A stretch of DNA of 64,000 nucleotides from Gallionella sp. (GTDB taxonomy: Bacteria; Pseudomonadota; Gammaproteobacteria; Burkholderiales; Gallionellaceae). The DNA is taken from NCBI GenBank assembly GCA_023259035.1, contig JAHFRA010000012.1, positions 1-64,000 of the forward strand, read 5' to 3'. Made by a program: the position numbers and the translations under genes. This document shows positions 30,295 through 38,517 of the stretch, piece after piece (position 1 is the first letter of the stretch; every line of letters begins with the position of its first letter). The notes under the pieces were generated by a model. The model saw only the letters and a list, made by a program, of their open reading frames with translations. It did not search any database and had not been told where the DNA came from.

Positions 30295-32376
30295 TCAACC
30301 CAATTCGCCGCCATACAAATAGCAGTGCACGATGTGCGTTGCGCTGATGCCCGTCGCATCCGGATAAGCTGCGCGGCATACCGCCATTGCATGAGCGCAA
30401 CGCGGCGCAAAATGACAACCCTGCGGCGGATGAGCCGCAGAGGGTAAGTCGCCTGACAGCTTGACGAGCACTCTTCTTTCCCCATCAATGCGTGGCACGG
30501 CGGACAGCAACGCACGGGTGTAAGGATGCTTCGGCGAGCGCAGCACTTCTTCTGCCGTGCCGCGCTCGACGATGCGTCCCAGATACATCACACAGACTTC
30601 ATGCGCGAGATATTCCACCACCGCAAGGTTGTGGGTGATAAACAGGTAACTCAGATTCAATTCCTGCTGCAGCGATTTCAGCAAATTCAGAATCTGCGCC
30701 TGCACCGACACATCCAGCGCGCTGGTCGGTTCGTCGCAGATCAACAGTTGCGGCGACACCGCCAGCGCGCGCGCGATCGCGATGCGCTGCCGCTGCCCGC
30801 CGGAAAACTCATGCGGGTAACGCCACTTGGCAGCGCGCGGGAGACCGACTTGATCGAGCAAAATATCGAGCTGTGCCTGACGCACTGCGCTGTTGTCACC
30901 GATGTTCAGTGCCGCCATGCCCTCTTCAAGAATTTCCGCGACGCGCATCTTCGGGTTCAGCGAGGCATAGGGGTCCTGGAACACCATCTGCATCGCCGCG
31001 CGCCGCGTGCGCAATTCGCGCGCCGCGAGCCCGGTCAGTTGGCGCCCGGCAAATTGCACGCTGCCCGCCGTGGGCGTAATCAATTGCAGCAGCGCCTTGC
31101 CCAGCGTGGTCTTGCCGCAACCGGATTCGCCCACCAGCGCCAGCGTGCGTCCCTGCGGAATTTCCAGCGACACACCGTCTACCGCCTTTACCTGCCCTGC
31201 CACGCGCTGCAATATGCCTTTGCGAATCGGGAAATGGACTTGCAGGTTTTTAACTTGCAAGAGGGCTGCGGACTGAGAACTCAGGACTGAGGACTGGGAA
31301 CTGAGGACTGTGGGCTGCGGGCTGCGAGCTAAGCCCTCAGTCCTCAGTCCTGGATTTTCATAGAGATGACACCTCACCCCTCGCCCATCTTCCAACGCCG
31401 TCCAGCCCGGCGTCTGTTCGCCGCACAACGCCCAAGCCCGGTCGCAGCGCGGCGTAAAGCGGCAACCCTGCGCGATGCTGCCCGGCGACGGCACATTGCC
31501 GGGAATCGCGGCCAGCGGCTGACCGCGCCGCACCGCGCCGGGCAACGCGGCAAATAATTTCTGCGTATAGGGATGCAGCGGTTCGGCGAACAACCGCGCC
31601 CGACTGGCCTGCTCGACGATCTGTCCGGCATACATCACACCGACCTGATGCGCCATTTCCGCCACCACGCCAAGATCGTGGGTAATCAACAACAGCGACA
31701 TACCTCCGGCTTCCTGCATGTCGCGCAACAATTGCAATACTTGCGCCTGGATTGTCACATCCAGCGCGGTGGTCGGCTCGTCGGCAATCAACAGCTTGGG
31801 CTGCCCGGCTAGCGCCATCGCAATCATCACGCGCTGCTTCATTCCGCCGGAAAGCTGGAACGGATATTCCGTCACGCGCCGCACTGCATCCGAAATACCG
31901 ACTTGATCGAGCAGCTCGATGCAGCGTTGCTCAATTTCATTTTTTCCGTTCGCCCTGAGCCCTTCGACATTGCTCAGGAGAGCCTTGTCGAAGGGTTCAG
32001 CCCGAACAGCATTTTTCTGCCCACCATGCAATGCCAGCACCTCGGCGATCTGCTGCCCGACCGTCAACACCGGATTCAAACTCAGCGCCGGTTCCTGAAA
32101 AATCATCGCCGCAATGCCGCCGCGCACGTCGCGCATTTCGCGCTCGCGCAAGTCGAACAAATCCACACCATCCAGTCGCGCCGTGCCGCCCGCATGCACC
32201 ACGCCGTCCGGCAACAGGCGCAGCAGCGACAGCGCGGTCATCGACTTGCCGCAACCCGATTCGCCGAGCAACGCGAAAGTCTCGCCCTGTTCGATACCGA
32301 ACGAAATGCCATCGACAATGGCAACACCGTTGCGCAATGAAGCGGTTAAAGAATCGACGGAGAGTATTGCGCTCAT
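30295..32376 (-). CDS. Fused double ATPase of a peptide ABC transporter (YejF-like)
   Basis: About 693 residues holding two DppD/DppF-type nucleotide-binding domains. The first has GESGCGKSM, LSGGMKQRVMIAMAL and LLIADEPTTALD; the second GESGCGKTT, FSGGQRQRIAIARAL and LLICDEPTSALD. Both end with the Cys-rich oligopeptide extension (RFTPRCDRAW and HFAPRCAHAM). Start MSAILSVDSLTASLRNG at 32376. Two stretches are encoded by repeats: about residues 123-143 within domain one and about 342-368 in the linker. The permease partner genes lie about 6 kb away beyond an integron. Confidence 0.92.
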   Translation of the reverse strand: MSAILSVDSLTASLRNGVAIVDGISFGIEQGETFALLGESGCGKSMTALSLLRLLPDGVVHAGGTARLDGVDLFDLREREMRDVRGGIAAMIFQEPALSLNPVLTVGQQIAEVLALHGGQKNAVRAEPFDKALLSNVEGLRANGKNEIEQRCIELLDQVGISDAVRRVTEYPFQLSGGMKQRVMIAMALAGQPKLLIADEPTTALDVTIQAQVLQLLRDMQEAGGMSLLLITHDLGVVAEMAHQVGVMYAGQIVEQASRARLFAEPLHPYTQKLFAALPGAVRRGQPLAAIPGNVPSPGSIAQGCRFTPRCDRAWALCGEQTPGWTALEDGRGVRCHLYENPGLRTEGLARSPQPTVLSSQSSVLSSQSAALLQVKNLQVHFPIRKGILQRVAGQVKAVDGVSLEIPQGRTLALVGESGCGKTTLGKALLQLITPTAGSVQFAGRQLTGLAARELRTRRAAMQMVFQDPYASLNPKMRVAEILEEGMAALNIGDNSAVRQAQLDILLDQVGLPRAAKWRYPHEFSGGQRQRIAIARALAVSPQLLICDEPTSALDVSVQAQILNLLKSLQQELNLSYLFITHNLAVVEYLAHEVCVMYLGRIVERGTAEEVLRSPKHPYTRALLSAVPRIDGERRVLVKLSGDLPSAAHPPQGCHFAPRCAHAMAVCRAAYPDATGISATHIVHCYLYGGELG
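31271..31351. repeat. GGACTGAG repeat array in the linker of the double ATPase gene
   Basis: Units of the type ACTGAGGACTGGGAACTGAGG occur in tandem and are mirrored by CCCTCAGTCCTCAGTCCTGG at 31334-31353. The stretch encodes the Ser/Gln/Leu-rich linker (LSSQSSVLSSQS) between the two ABC domains and keeps frame. A simple expanded repeat is tolerated there because the linker is flexible. Confidence 0.7.
31948..32007. repeat. Dispersed palindromic repeat (CCCTTCGAC family) inside ATPase domain one
   Basis: GTTCGCCCTGAGCCCTTCGAC at 31948-31968 is mirrored by GTCGAAGGGTTCAGCCCGAAC at 31987-32007. It encodes about 20 residues (VRAEPFDKALLSNVEGLRAN) between the Q-loop region and the signature, in frame. 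A nearly identical copy in inverse orientation lies between the permease genes at 40098-40146, so it is a mobile or amplified repeat family. Confidence 0.75.
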
Positions 32377-32396
32377 CCCAAACAATCCATTAGGCC

Positions 32397-32522
32397 GTCA
32401 TACCGGCGCAGGCCGGTATCCAGCAATGAAAAATACACCGGGAAGCGGACAAAACCAAGCTGTTGTCACACTTGCGTGAGGATTTTTTAATCATCTGGAT
32501 TCCGGCCTGCGCCGGAATGACG
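32397..32522. repeat. Inverted GGCCTGCGCCGG repeats between the ATPase gene and intI
   Basis: GTCATACCGGCGCAGGCCGG at 32397-32416 and CCGGCCTGCGCCGGAATGAC at 32502-32521 form an inverted pair separated by about 85 nt. This short repeat type (TCCGGCCTGCGCCGGAATGA) is widespread between genes of proteobacteria. It sits exactly between the transporter ATPase start and the integron integrase stop, the left margin of the integron insertion. Confidence 0.75.
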
Positions 32523-32558
32523 CAATTTTTTTCTAACGAACTATCTTGGCTCATTGCT

Positions 32559-33539
32559 TCACCTGTCCAGCGGGCTGATCACGCCCTTGCCGCCCTTGTT
32601 CAGCACATGCGTGTAAATCATCGTAGTGGAAACGTCGGAATGGCCGAGCAGCTCCTGCACGGTGCGGATGTCGTAACCGCTTTGCAACAGATGCGTCGCA
32701 AAGGAATGGCGCAACGTGTGCGGCGTGACCGGCTTGTGTATCTCCGCCAGCTTCGCCGCCTCGCGCACCGCGCGCTGTACGCTGGCTTCGTACAGATGAT
32801 GGCGCCGCTCGATGCCGGTGCGCGGATCGGTCGAGCGCACGACCGAAGGAAACACGAACTGCCAGCCCCATGCCTTGCCCGCTTTCGGATATTTTCTCGC
32901 CAGCGCATCCGGCAAATACACCTCGCCGAAACCGGCTTCCAGATCGCGCTCGTGCAGCGCCTTCACCTTGGCCAGATGCGCCTTCAACGGCAGGAGCAAA
33001 TTCTCCGGCAACACCGTCACCCGATCCTTGTTGCCCTTGCCCTCGCGCACGATGATCTCGCGGCGCTCGAACTCCACATCCTTCACGCGCAGCCGCAAGC
33101 CCTCCAGCAAGCGCATTCCCGTGCCATACAACAGACTCGCCACCAGCCCCATCGTGCCGGACATCGAATCCAACAAGCGGCGCACTTCCGTCTGGGTCAG
33201 CACCACCGGCAAACGCTTGGGTGACTTGGCCGCGATCACCTCATCCAGCCACGGCAGTTCGATATGCAACACCTCGCGGTACAAAAACAACAGCGCCGAC
33301 TTCGCCTGATTCTGCGTCGAAGCCGCCACATTGCGCTCCACGGCGAGATGGCTCAAGAAATCCCGCACCTCCCCCGCGCCCATCTCCTTCGGATGGCGCT
33401 TGTCGTGAAACAGGATAAACCGGCGCGCCCAATCGACATAGACCTCCTCGGTACGGATGCTGTAATGGCGCAAGCGAATCTCGGCGCGCACCTGATCGAG
33501 CAGCCTAGGGGGATTTTGAGAAACTGCTTTAGCTTCCAT
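32559..33539 (-). CDS. intI: Integron integrase (tyrosine recombinase)
   Basis: 326 residues. The catalytic set is complete: Arg in [16 protein letters not shown], His/Arg in [13 protein letters not shown], His and Tyr in [16 protein letters not shown]. The IntI-specific extra domain before box II is present ([19 protein letters not shown]), separating it from XerC/D. The end GVISPLDR matches IntI1 closely. The gene looks intact and is on minus, so attI and cassettes are expected to its right, where several attC-like sites are found. It probably inserted into a peptide-transporter operon. Confidence 0.95.
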   Translation of the reverse strand: MEAKAVSQNPPRLLDQVRAEIRLRHYSIRTEEVYVDWARRFILFHDKRHPKEMGAGEVRDFLSHLAVERNVAASTQNQAKSALLFLYREVLHIELPWLDEVIAAKSPKRLPVVLTQTEVRRLLDSMSGTMGLVASLLYGTGMRLLEGLRLRVKDVEFERREIIVREGKGNKDRVTVLPENLLLPLKAHLAKVKALHERDLEAGFGEVYLPDALARKYPKAGKAWGWQFVFPSVVRSTDPRTGIERRHHLYEASVQRAVREAAKLAEIHKPVTPHTLRHSFATHLLQSGYDIRTVQELLGHSDVSTTMIYTHVLNKGGKGVISPLDR

Positions 33540-33690
33540 CCGCAGAATTTTAGGTTGCCCTAAAATGAAAGTCCAGCGAAAAAAACAGCCAAGGCAATGA
33601 AAAATCGGGCTTACAACTTGCGCTTGACAGCATTGCCATGAATAGGCAGCATCCTGAGACTATGAATTTGTTTTCTATATTACGTTGGGC
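33540..33690 (+). other. Putative attI / recombination boundary next to intI
   Basis: The interval between the intI start and the first cassette. A perfect core-site heptamer GTTGGGC (GTTRRRY) lies at 33684-33690, and a weaker GTTGTAA lies on minus at 33618-33612. Positions 33612-33690 can also be folded as a degenerate attC read on minus. Whether this is attI or the attC of the first, reversed cassette cannot be decided by eye. Confidence 0.45.
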
Positions 33691-33893
33691 ACGTCCGCGC
33701 CGAGCATTGCAAGAATGCGCTGGGTCAATTCGTGCTGGTGCGCATTACTGGTATACCTGTAGTCATAATTAATCTGCACAATGCTGAATGCTTCTAGCCC
33801 TTCATGCTGCAACTTTATATTCACAGTTCCGAACATATCTTTTTCCGCCCATATCTTCGTGGGTAACACTTTGACCAATTCAACAGCTTCCAT
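33675..33893 (-). CDS. Cassette hypothetical protein 1, 72 aa
   Basis: Begins MEAVELVKVLPTKIWAEKDMFG with GGAG 8 nt upstream; an earlier in-frame ATG at 33923 lies in the recombination site and is unlikely to be used. Soluble, with an alternating strand pattern (FGTVNIKLQHEGLEAFSIVQINYDYRY) and no known motif. The start lies 26 nt after a GTTGGGC core site and the stop lies at a GCCCAAC heptamer, the usual layout of a mobile gene cassette. It is on the same strand as intI. Confidence 0.65.
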   Translation of the reverse strand: MEAVELVKVLPTKIWAEKDMFGTVNIKLQHEGLEAFSIVQINYDYRYTSNAHQHELTQRILAMLGADVPNVI

Positions 33894-33913
33894 CTTCGTC
33901 TCCAGTAAAGTCA

Positions 33914-34003
33914 GCCCAACCATTTATTCGAGCAGACGGCGAAATAAGTGCTTCGCTTCGTTGCTCAGTTATTTATCGCCGCTGCTCAATGCGTCCGTTG
34001 TGC
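33914..34003 (-). repeat. attC site (59-base-element type) between cassettes 1 and 2
   Basis: Read on minus, GCACAAC (34003-33997) and GTTGGGC (33920-33914) flank an imperfect palindrome: GAGCAGCGGCGATAAATAA pairs with TTATTTCGCCGTCTGCTC, leaving unpaired extra bases as attC sites do. Total 90 bp. The stop of the DUF5131 gene falls inside the site. The palindrome makes orientation ambiguous, but gene starts and stops fit the minus reading. Confidence 0.75.
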
Positions 34004-34740
34004 GTCACTACCGGCCATTGCTTAATCTCCGCGCCATTAAAAACACAGCCGCCCGCGTCCGATGATGTGCCGCCCCATTGCTTGAAATATGCGCTCACGC
34101 TCTGCTCTCGGCATTGCGCCAACACCCGCGCAGCCCAAGCGTGTTCCATCGCCCTGTATCCATGCCCTGACTCACCGCCGACGATCACCCACTGAATCCC
34201 GCTCAGGTCTATTTCGCCCAAATCCTCAAGCAGTGGTTCTACACTCAAAAACCTCACCCGCGCCGGAATGCCGCGCAACTGCTCAAGCCTGCGCAGGCCG
34301 CTACGCTTGTTTTCCACCGTCACACCGAGCCAAACATTTTCGTACCCGTCGCCCCAGTCATACGGCAACATCGCCAGGATGTTGCTTGGCCGCTTCGTCA
34401 GCAATTGCCAATCAAGTGCGGTGGTTTCTTTGATCTTCGCCCAAAGCGGTTCCCGCGCTCCCGCCGGGGCGTTCTTGTCGAAGAAGTCCATCATCGAGCC
34501 GCAAAACACTTTGGCGCGCATCCCTGCCGCTTCCGCTTCGCGGTTCCAGCGGTAAGGTTTGTTGCGGTTCTGTTCTTTGGTTAGGCGCGGCGCAGTGCCG
34601 ATCCCAAAGTGCTTGCCGCCTGTTCTCTTATCCAGTTGCGCGGCATAGCAATGGTCACAGCCTGCGCCCGCTGGTGCGCTACACCCCCACCATTCATTAT
34701 GAGTGTGGTCGGTCCAACTTATTCCTGTTTCATCTGCCAT
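33973..34740 (-). CDS. DUF5131 (phage Gp37/Gp68-like) protein, gene cassette 2
   Basis: 255 residues starting MADETGISWTDHTHNEWWGCS after GGAGAAAAAGCA. The N-terminal motif WGCSAPAGAGCDHCYAAQ places three cysteines as in DUF5131, a family found in phages and mobile elements and thought to be related to radical-SAM or Fe-S folds. LLTKRPSNI, VWLGVTVE and WVIVGGESGHG are further family blocks. Function unproven. The cassette is framed by TTGTGCGTCAC inverted repeats at its two ends (34770-34760 on minus and 33998-34008 on plus). Confidence 0.85.
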   Translation of the reverse strand: MADETGISWTDHTHNEWWGCSAPAGAGCDHCYAAQLDKRTGGKHFGIGTAPRLTKEQNRNKPYRWNREAEAAGMRAKVFCGSMMDFFDKNAPAGAREPLWAKIKETTALDWQLLTKRPSNILAMLPYDWGDGYENVWLGVTVENKRSGLRRLEQLRGIPARVRFLSVEPLLEDLGEIDLSGIQWVIVGGESGHGYRAMEHAWAARVLAQCREQSVSAYFKQWGGTSSDAGGCVFNGAEIKQWPVVTHNGRIEQRR

Positions 34741-35132
34741 TGCTTTTTCTCCGTAGTCCGTGACGCACAATTTAAGTTGTGCGTCAATGCGGCTTCCATC
34801 CTCGCCCGCAGTTCGTGAGGGATTATCATGTACTGATCCACGTCCCAAGCCTTTATGTCTGCCAAGAGCTTTAGTAACTCTACCGCTCCATGTTCTTTGT
34901 GCGCAAAGAGTGGCATTGCACCGGAAAATGGAGATGTCCTAAACTTGCCAATCTCCCCTTGTTTATCAACTCCAAGCCATCCGACAGGGATTGTGCAATC
35001 TGGATGGTGGTCGAGCCACGTACAATGGCTGTCACAAAACTTTTCCGCGTCTTCGTTGAAAGTTCCGCACAACCCTGCATTCAACGAGGACAGGCCGATA
35101 CATTCTTCGATTTTGGTTTCTGGCGTATTCAT
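34719..35132 (-). CDS. Cassette hypothetical protein 3, 137 aa
   Basis: Begins MNTPETKIEECIGLSSLNAGLC after a GGAGAAATAAACC ribosome binding site. Cys/His-rich in the first third (CDSHCTWLDHHPDC), which may bind metal, with a later aliphatic helix (AVELLKLLADIKAW). Its C-terminus runs through the short palindrome at 34765-34782 and overlaps the DUF5131 start by 22 nt, so the original end may have been altered when the intervening attC was lost. No family recognised. Confidence 0.6.
   Translation of the reverse strand: MNTPETKIEECIGLSSLNAGLCGTFNEDAEKFCDSHCTWLDHHPDCTIPVGWLGVDKQGEIGKFRTSPFSGAMPLFAHKEHGAVELLKLLADIKAWDVDQYMIIPHELRARMEAALTHNLNCASRTTEKKQWQMKQE
34765..34782. repeat. Collapsed recombination site, GCACAATTTAAGTTGTGC
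   Basis: An 18-bp near-palindrome where an attC would be expected between cassettes 2 and 3. Its outer heptamers GCACAAT and GTTGTGC resemble core sites, but the central stem of a normal attC (at least 40 bp) is missing. A deletion through the site, leaving only the core sites, would explain why the upstream gene reads on into the next cassette. Confidence 0.45.
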
Positions 35133-35151
35133 GGTTTATTTCTCCGTGGGC

Positions 35152-35187
35152 AGAGCGTCGGCCTGCCTGTTAATTTGAACGTTAGCC
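35152..35187 (+). repeat. Right half of an attC site ending GTTAGCC
   Basis: TCGGCCTGCCTG, TTAATTTGAAC and then GTTAGCC (35181-35187) form a typical right half of an attC, followed ten bases later by the ATG of a plus-strand gene. A matching AGGCCGA at 35091-35097 and an ATTCAAC heptamer at 35079-35085 could be the left half, but spacing is asymmetric. The cassette that begins here (TTAGCC) matches the closing heptamer CGCTAAC at 37302. Confidence 0.55.
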
Positions 35188-35196
35188 CTCTACAAC

Positions 35197-35649
35197 ATGC
35201 CAAATGCTCTTCGCCTCCGATTCTCGCCCGACACAGACGGTACGGGCGAGTTGTTAGCCGAAATCCATTCCAACGGCTATGCCGGCTCCGGGTCCGCTTG
35301 GTTTGGGGAAGCAGAACTCGTCGAGTTGGCGAAGAAACTCGCCGTTGCATTCCCATTGCCTGCCGATTCACGGCTTGGAATCCGTGGTGGTTTCTGGAGT
35401 AAGTCCGGTGGTGGCATCGAACAGGAGCATGTAGGCCTTACGTTCTACCCTGTCGGTTCCCTTGGTCGAGTCGGTTGCCGTGTCGTGCTTAGCACTCCGG
35501 TTCATGAGCACGACCGCCCGGATGGGCAGTCGTCCTTGGCGGTCGAGTTGCTCACCACATATGAAAGGCTTGGCGCTTTTGCTCGGTCTCTTGAGTTACT
35601 TGTAACCGGAGGTGTTGATGAAGCAGCTCTCGAAGCAGAGGGCTCTTAA
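35197..35649 (+). CDS. Cassette hypothetical protein 4, 150 aa
   Basis: The first plus-strand cassette gene, starting 10 nt after the GTTAGCC core site, a spacing typical of cassettes. The product begins MPNALRLRFSPDTDGTGELLAE and shows a mixed alpha/beta pattern (AWFGEAELVELAKKLAVAFPL, then GIRGGFWSKSGGG). No signal or membrane segment. Not recognised. No clear ribosome binding site precedes the ATG. Its cassette is interrupted downstream by an IS110-type element, so the cassette end lies about 1.7 kb further on. Confidence 0.65.
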   Translation: MPNALRLRFSPDTDGTGELLAEIHSNGYAGSGSAWFGEAELVELAKKLAVAFPLPADSRLGIRGGFWSKSGGGIEQEHVGLTFYPVGSLGRVGCRVVLSTPVHEHDRPDGQSSLAVELLTTYERLGAFARSLELLVTGGVDEAALEAEGS

Positions 35650-35686
35650 GAAACACATCCCAACTCTCTGATTGTAAAAAGCGGAA

Positions 35687-37037
35687 TTAAACGGGTTGCT
35701 CATTGACGACGAGTTTCATTCCCATTTTTTCAGCACGCTGGGCCAGTTGCCGCAACACTCTTTCACGGTAACGTTCTTCGTAGTAGTCCTGTCCTTGATC
35801 GGTGTATTCCTCGCCCTTGGTGAGCATGGTGTAGATCAGGCGCGCCAGTTTGTGTGCGGCGGCGGTCACGGCTTTGGGCTTATCCATGCGCCCACACATC
35901 CTGCGGAAATACGCGCCCAGCGCAGACTGGCTGCTGCGCAATGCCGCTGCGGCTAACCTCAGGGCTTGGGCGGCGCGGTTGGCAACGCGCCTGGTCTTGC
36001 CGCTCATAACGACGCCCCCGGTAATCTTGGTGCCCGGACACAGCCCCAGCCAGCTCGCGAAATGCCCTGCCGTGGGGAAGCGCGACATGTCAGTTCCCGT
36101 CTCCGAGATCACCGCGAGCGCGGTGGTGACGTCGATGCGCGTCAGGTCAACCCCGCACATCTTGAACATCTGTGTGCGCAGGTCAAACTTCGGCGCGTTG
36201 CGGGCGCGGCCGCGCTTCTTTCCTTTCGCCGGTTCGCCGCCATGAACTTGCAGGCTCTGCAATTGCCCCTCGATCTCCCGGTCGCACTCGGCCAACTGCG
36301 TGCCGATGAAGTCGAACATGTCCAGCGCCTGCTTGAGCGCAAACAGATGCTCGGCGCGCCAGTTGCCTTGCAGGCTTTTTGCTATCTCGCCAGTGGTAGC
36401 GCGAATGCGCACGTTCTTCATCGCGGCCAGAACTTGCCCGTCTCGCTCGCCCGCAACAACGGCGCGCAGAATCTTCTGCCCCGTCTCGCCAACCACGTCC
36501 GAGATGACGTTGGCCAGCTGGACGTTCATTTGCGCCAGCGCCTTTTGCATGTGCTGCACTTGCCTGCCTTGGCCTCTCAAAAGCATCCCGCGCTGACGCC
36601 ACAGCGCGCGAAGCACACAAACGTCTTCGCTCGGACGAAACGCGCCCCTGAGCAAACCGTAGGTCATGAGCTGCTGCAACCACTGGCAGTCCAACACATC
36701 GGATTTGCGGCCAGAAACATTCTTGACGTGGCGCGCGTTGACCAGAAATACTTTGAAGCCGCGCGATTCCAGAAGCTCGAAAAGGGATCCAGTACACGCC
36801 CGTGGATTCCATCGCGACCGTGTCGACCCCGCAAGCGTCGAGCCAGTCGACCATCGCATTGAGGTCGACCGTAAAGCTTGGAAACTCCCGGACAGGCTCA
36901 TCATCCCGGTCCGGCGGCACTGATACATAATGGGACGAACTGCCGATATCGACTCCAGCCGCATTGGGATGTGTGATCGTTAAAGGCTCTCTGGATTTGC
37001 CGGGTTTGATACTGATTTTTTGCTTGCGTTGCACCAT
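35687..37037 (-). pseudogene. IS110-family transposase, interrupted by one frameshift
   Basis: A DEDD transposase of about 450 residues. The N-terminal part starts MVQRKQKISIKPGKSREP after GGAGATAATC and holds GVDIGSSSHYV (Asp) and VAMESTGVYWIP (Glu). The rest continues in another frame from LFELLESRGFKVFLV, with GRKSDVLDCQWL (two Asp) and the C-terminal Ser motif GGVVMSGKTRRVANRA. A one-base loss near 36783-36788 separates them. Noncoding DNA upstream (37038 to about 37250) could encode the bridge RNA known for IS110 elements. The element lies inside a gene cassette. Confidence 0.85.
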
Positions 37038-37301
37038 GATTATCTCCATCATCCATTTTTGGAATGTGGCGCCACATCAGGTACGTCGTCTAGCTCACTC
37101 TCTTAAACGGGATACCTGCCAAGCGTCCTCATAGCGCCTGGCCGATTCACCAATGTCGATGACGTCACCCATGACCACGCTAACCCTCGGGCAATATGCA
37201 CCATTGCTATTCCGGTCTTCCGTGGCACCGCATTCCACTTTGCCACATTCTGAGAGCGGCGTGTTTCTTCGGCGCGATTTGCGGCACGGGGCCGATTACT
37301 A

Positions 37302-37364
37302 CGCTAACCTGACAGTCAAGCGGGACTGCGCAAAAGCGCGCAGCCCCTTACTTTTACGTTGGGC
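37302..37364 (+). repeat. attC site closing the IS-interrupted cassette
   Basis: CGCTAAC (37302-37308) and GTTGGGC (37358-37364) flank an imperfect stem in which AAGCGGGACTGCGC pairs with GCGCAGCCCCTT across an AAAAGC loop, leaving unpaired bases. Total 63 bp. The opening heptamer fits the TTAGCC start at 35182, so one cassette once ran across the place where the IS110 element now sits. Confidence 0.8.
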
Positions 37365-37445
37365 ATCACAGACCAAGCACAGTTGTGACCTCCACTCGCT
37401 GTGATAAAATGTGAATCGTCAGCATCTACCGCATTGGAGGTCAGC

Positions 37446-37673
37446 GTGAGTACGAACCTAGAAGTCCTAGAAGCCGAAGTCATGCAGTTAGCTCCTGTCG
37501 AACGATCGCACCTGCTTGAGCGATTGATCTCTAGCCTTGATTCAGACCCAGAAGTCGAGGAAGCTTGGGAGCTAGAAGCAGATCGAAGGGAAGCCGAACT
37601 AGAATCCGGTTCGATCTCGGCAGTTTCAGGGCAGGAAGCCATCGCCCGGCTTCGAGCAAGACTTCAGCGATGA
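37446..37673 (+). CDS. Addiction-module antitoxin (TIGR02574-like), cassette-borne
   Basis: 75 residues from a GTG start with GGAGG 5 nt upstream. The product VSTNLEVLEAEVMQLAPVER continues with LLERLISSLDSD, a helix-rich Leu/Glu pattern common to antitoxins next to ParE/RelE toxins, and includes the typical WELEADRREAELESG. It overlaps the toxin start as ATGA. The pair lies 81 nt inside a cassette bounded by attC sites at both ends. Such modules stabilise cassette arrays; that role here is inference. Confidence 0.85.
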   Translation: MSTNLEVLEAEVMQLAPVERSHLLERLISSLDSDPEVEEAWELEADRREAELESGSISAVSGQEAIARLRARLQR

Positions 37674-37963
37674 CCTTCTCGCTCCACCCCGGAGCGGAGC
37701 ATGATATTGCCAACGCTCTGGATTTTTACAGCGAACAAGCTGGCCCTGTGGTCGCTGAGCGTTTTCTCGAAGAATTTGAACGCGTCGTAAAGCTCTTGGT
37801 TGAACACCCCGACCTCGGAGCGCCAACGACGAGAGGACGAAGAACATTCCCGCTGAAGGTTTTTCCATACTCGGTCGTATATCGAAATCTTGAAAGCAGC
37901 ATTCGAATCCTGATCGTGCGCCATCAGCATAGGAAACCCGGCTACGCTGGTGGTAGGCGGTAG
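37670..37963 (+). CDS. RelE/ParE-family toxin, cassette-borne
   Basis: 97 residues starting MTFSLHPGAEHDIANALDFYSEQAG, the ParE start pattern, followed by FLEEFERVVKLLVEHPDLG, PLKVFPYSVVYRN and a last strand IRILIVRHQHRKPGYAGGRR. The C-terminal basic residues are complete, so the toxin looks intact. Its start overlaps the antitoxin stop. Target (gyrase or mRNA) cannot be told from sequence alone. Confidence 0.9.
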   Translation: MTFSLHPGAEHDIANALDFYSEQAGPVVAERFLEEFERVVKLLVEHPDLGAPTTRGRRTFPLKVFPYSVVYRNLESSIRILIVRHQHRKPGYAGGRR

Positions 37964-37993
37964 ATATAAAACCATCATGCACAGCCCAGTGAT

Positions 37994-38056
37994 GCCCAAC
38001 CCTGCGTTCAACCAGACCGCCCAACAGTGGGGCGGCTGGTTAACTCAACGTTCGGC
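37994..38056 (+). repeat. attC site after the intact toxin-antitoxin cassette
   Basis: GCCCAAC (37994-38000) and GTTCGGC (38050-38056) flank a stem in which GTTCAACCAGACCGCCC pairs with GGGGCGGCTGGTTAAC around a short loop, with an extrahelical base on one arm. Size 63 bp, the same as the preceding attC. This is the clearest attC in the window. The first heptamer fits the TTGGGC start of the cassette at 37359. Confidence 0.85.
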
Positions 38057-38107
38057 GTCAGGCTGGTCTGGTTGCACCCTCTACTAGCAGTGGAGTAGTA
38101 TCACGAT

Positions 38108-38272
38108 ATGCAAATTGCTTCAGGAACCATAGTTGGCGGCAAGGTCGTCGTGGACGGTCTCTCTCTACCGCCCCAGCAGGAAGCAGAGCTACTTGATGCG
38201 CTTGAGGAAGCTGACCGCGAGGAGGGCATTTCTGCCGAAGAGTTATTCACCCGGCTTAGACGATTCGGTTGA
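38108..38272 (+). CDS. Small antitoxin-like protein, 54 aa, cassette-borne
   Basis: Starts MQIASGTIVGGKVVVDGLSLPPQ, a compact strand-rich DNA-binding-like start, and ends with an acidic helix (AELLDALEEADREEGISAEEL). This pattern is seen in short antitoxins beside ParE toxins. It stands 51 nt inside the last cassette. Its stop overlaps a TTG that opens the next frame. The ribosome binding site is weak, and this is an assignment by context and shape. Confidence 0.65.
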   Translation: MQIASGTIVGGKVVVDGLSLPPQQEAELLDALEEADREEGISAEELFTRLRRFG

Positions 38273-38517
38273 TCTTGGCCTTTGTCGCTCAAATCAAGCC
38301 CCGCGCACAACGGGAGATCGAACGAGCGGCAGAATGGTGGGCTGAAAATCGGCCTGCCGCTCTTGGAGCCATTCGCAAAGACTTGGAGGCTGCCTTGGCC
38401 TTAGGAGGTTATATCTGTCACGCTTGGGCCCTTGATAGATGCGTGGTATCCCGAAGGCCGTGCCGCACTCTAATCGCTGATTGGTATTACTGGCTTATAC
38501 GTGGCCATGAACTCTGA
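38269..38517 (+). pseudogene. ParE-like toxin, degraded C-terminal half
   Basis: The first 45 residues (AQIKPRAQREIERAAEWWAENRP, then AALGAIRKDLEAALAL) are clearly ParE-like. Afterwards the frame gives an atypical Cys/Trp-rich sequence, while another frame reads LRRLYLSRLGP, resembling the normal ParE core strand RRLYLSRI. A deletion and frameshift near 38403-38415 therefore seem to have destroyed the toxin. It begins with a TTG overlapping the antitoxin stop. The antitoxin frame remains open. Confidence 0.7.

Noticed and set aside
33541..33683. CRISPR-like or classical attI1 site beside intI
   Set aside because: No spaced direct repeats for a CRISPR, and the sequence does not match the attI1 direct repeats I know, so only a generic boundary is reported.
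35079..35187. Full attC at the divergence point of the two cassette groups
   Set aside because: Heptamers and a 7-bp inner match exist, but the spacing is asymmetric and the left half overlaps the start of a minus-strand gene. Only the right half is annotated.
37153..37404. 83-residue plus-strand frame between IS110 and the antitoxin
   Set aside because: It runs straight through the attC site and lacks a ribosome binding site; probably noncoding cassette and element DNA.
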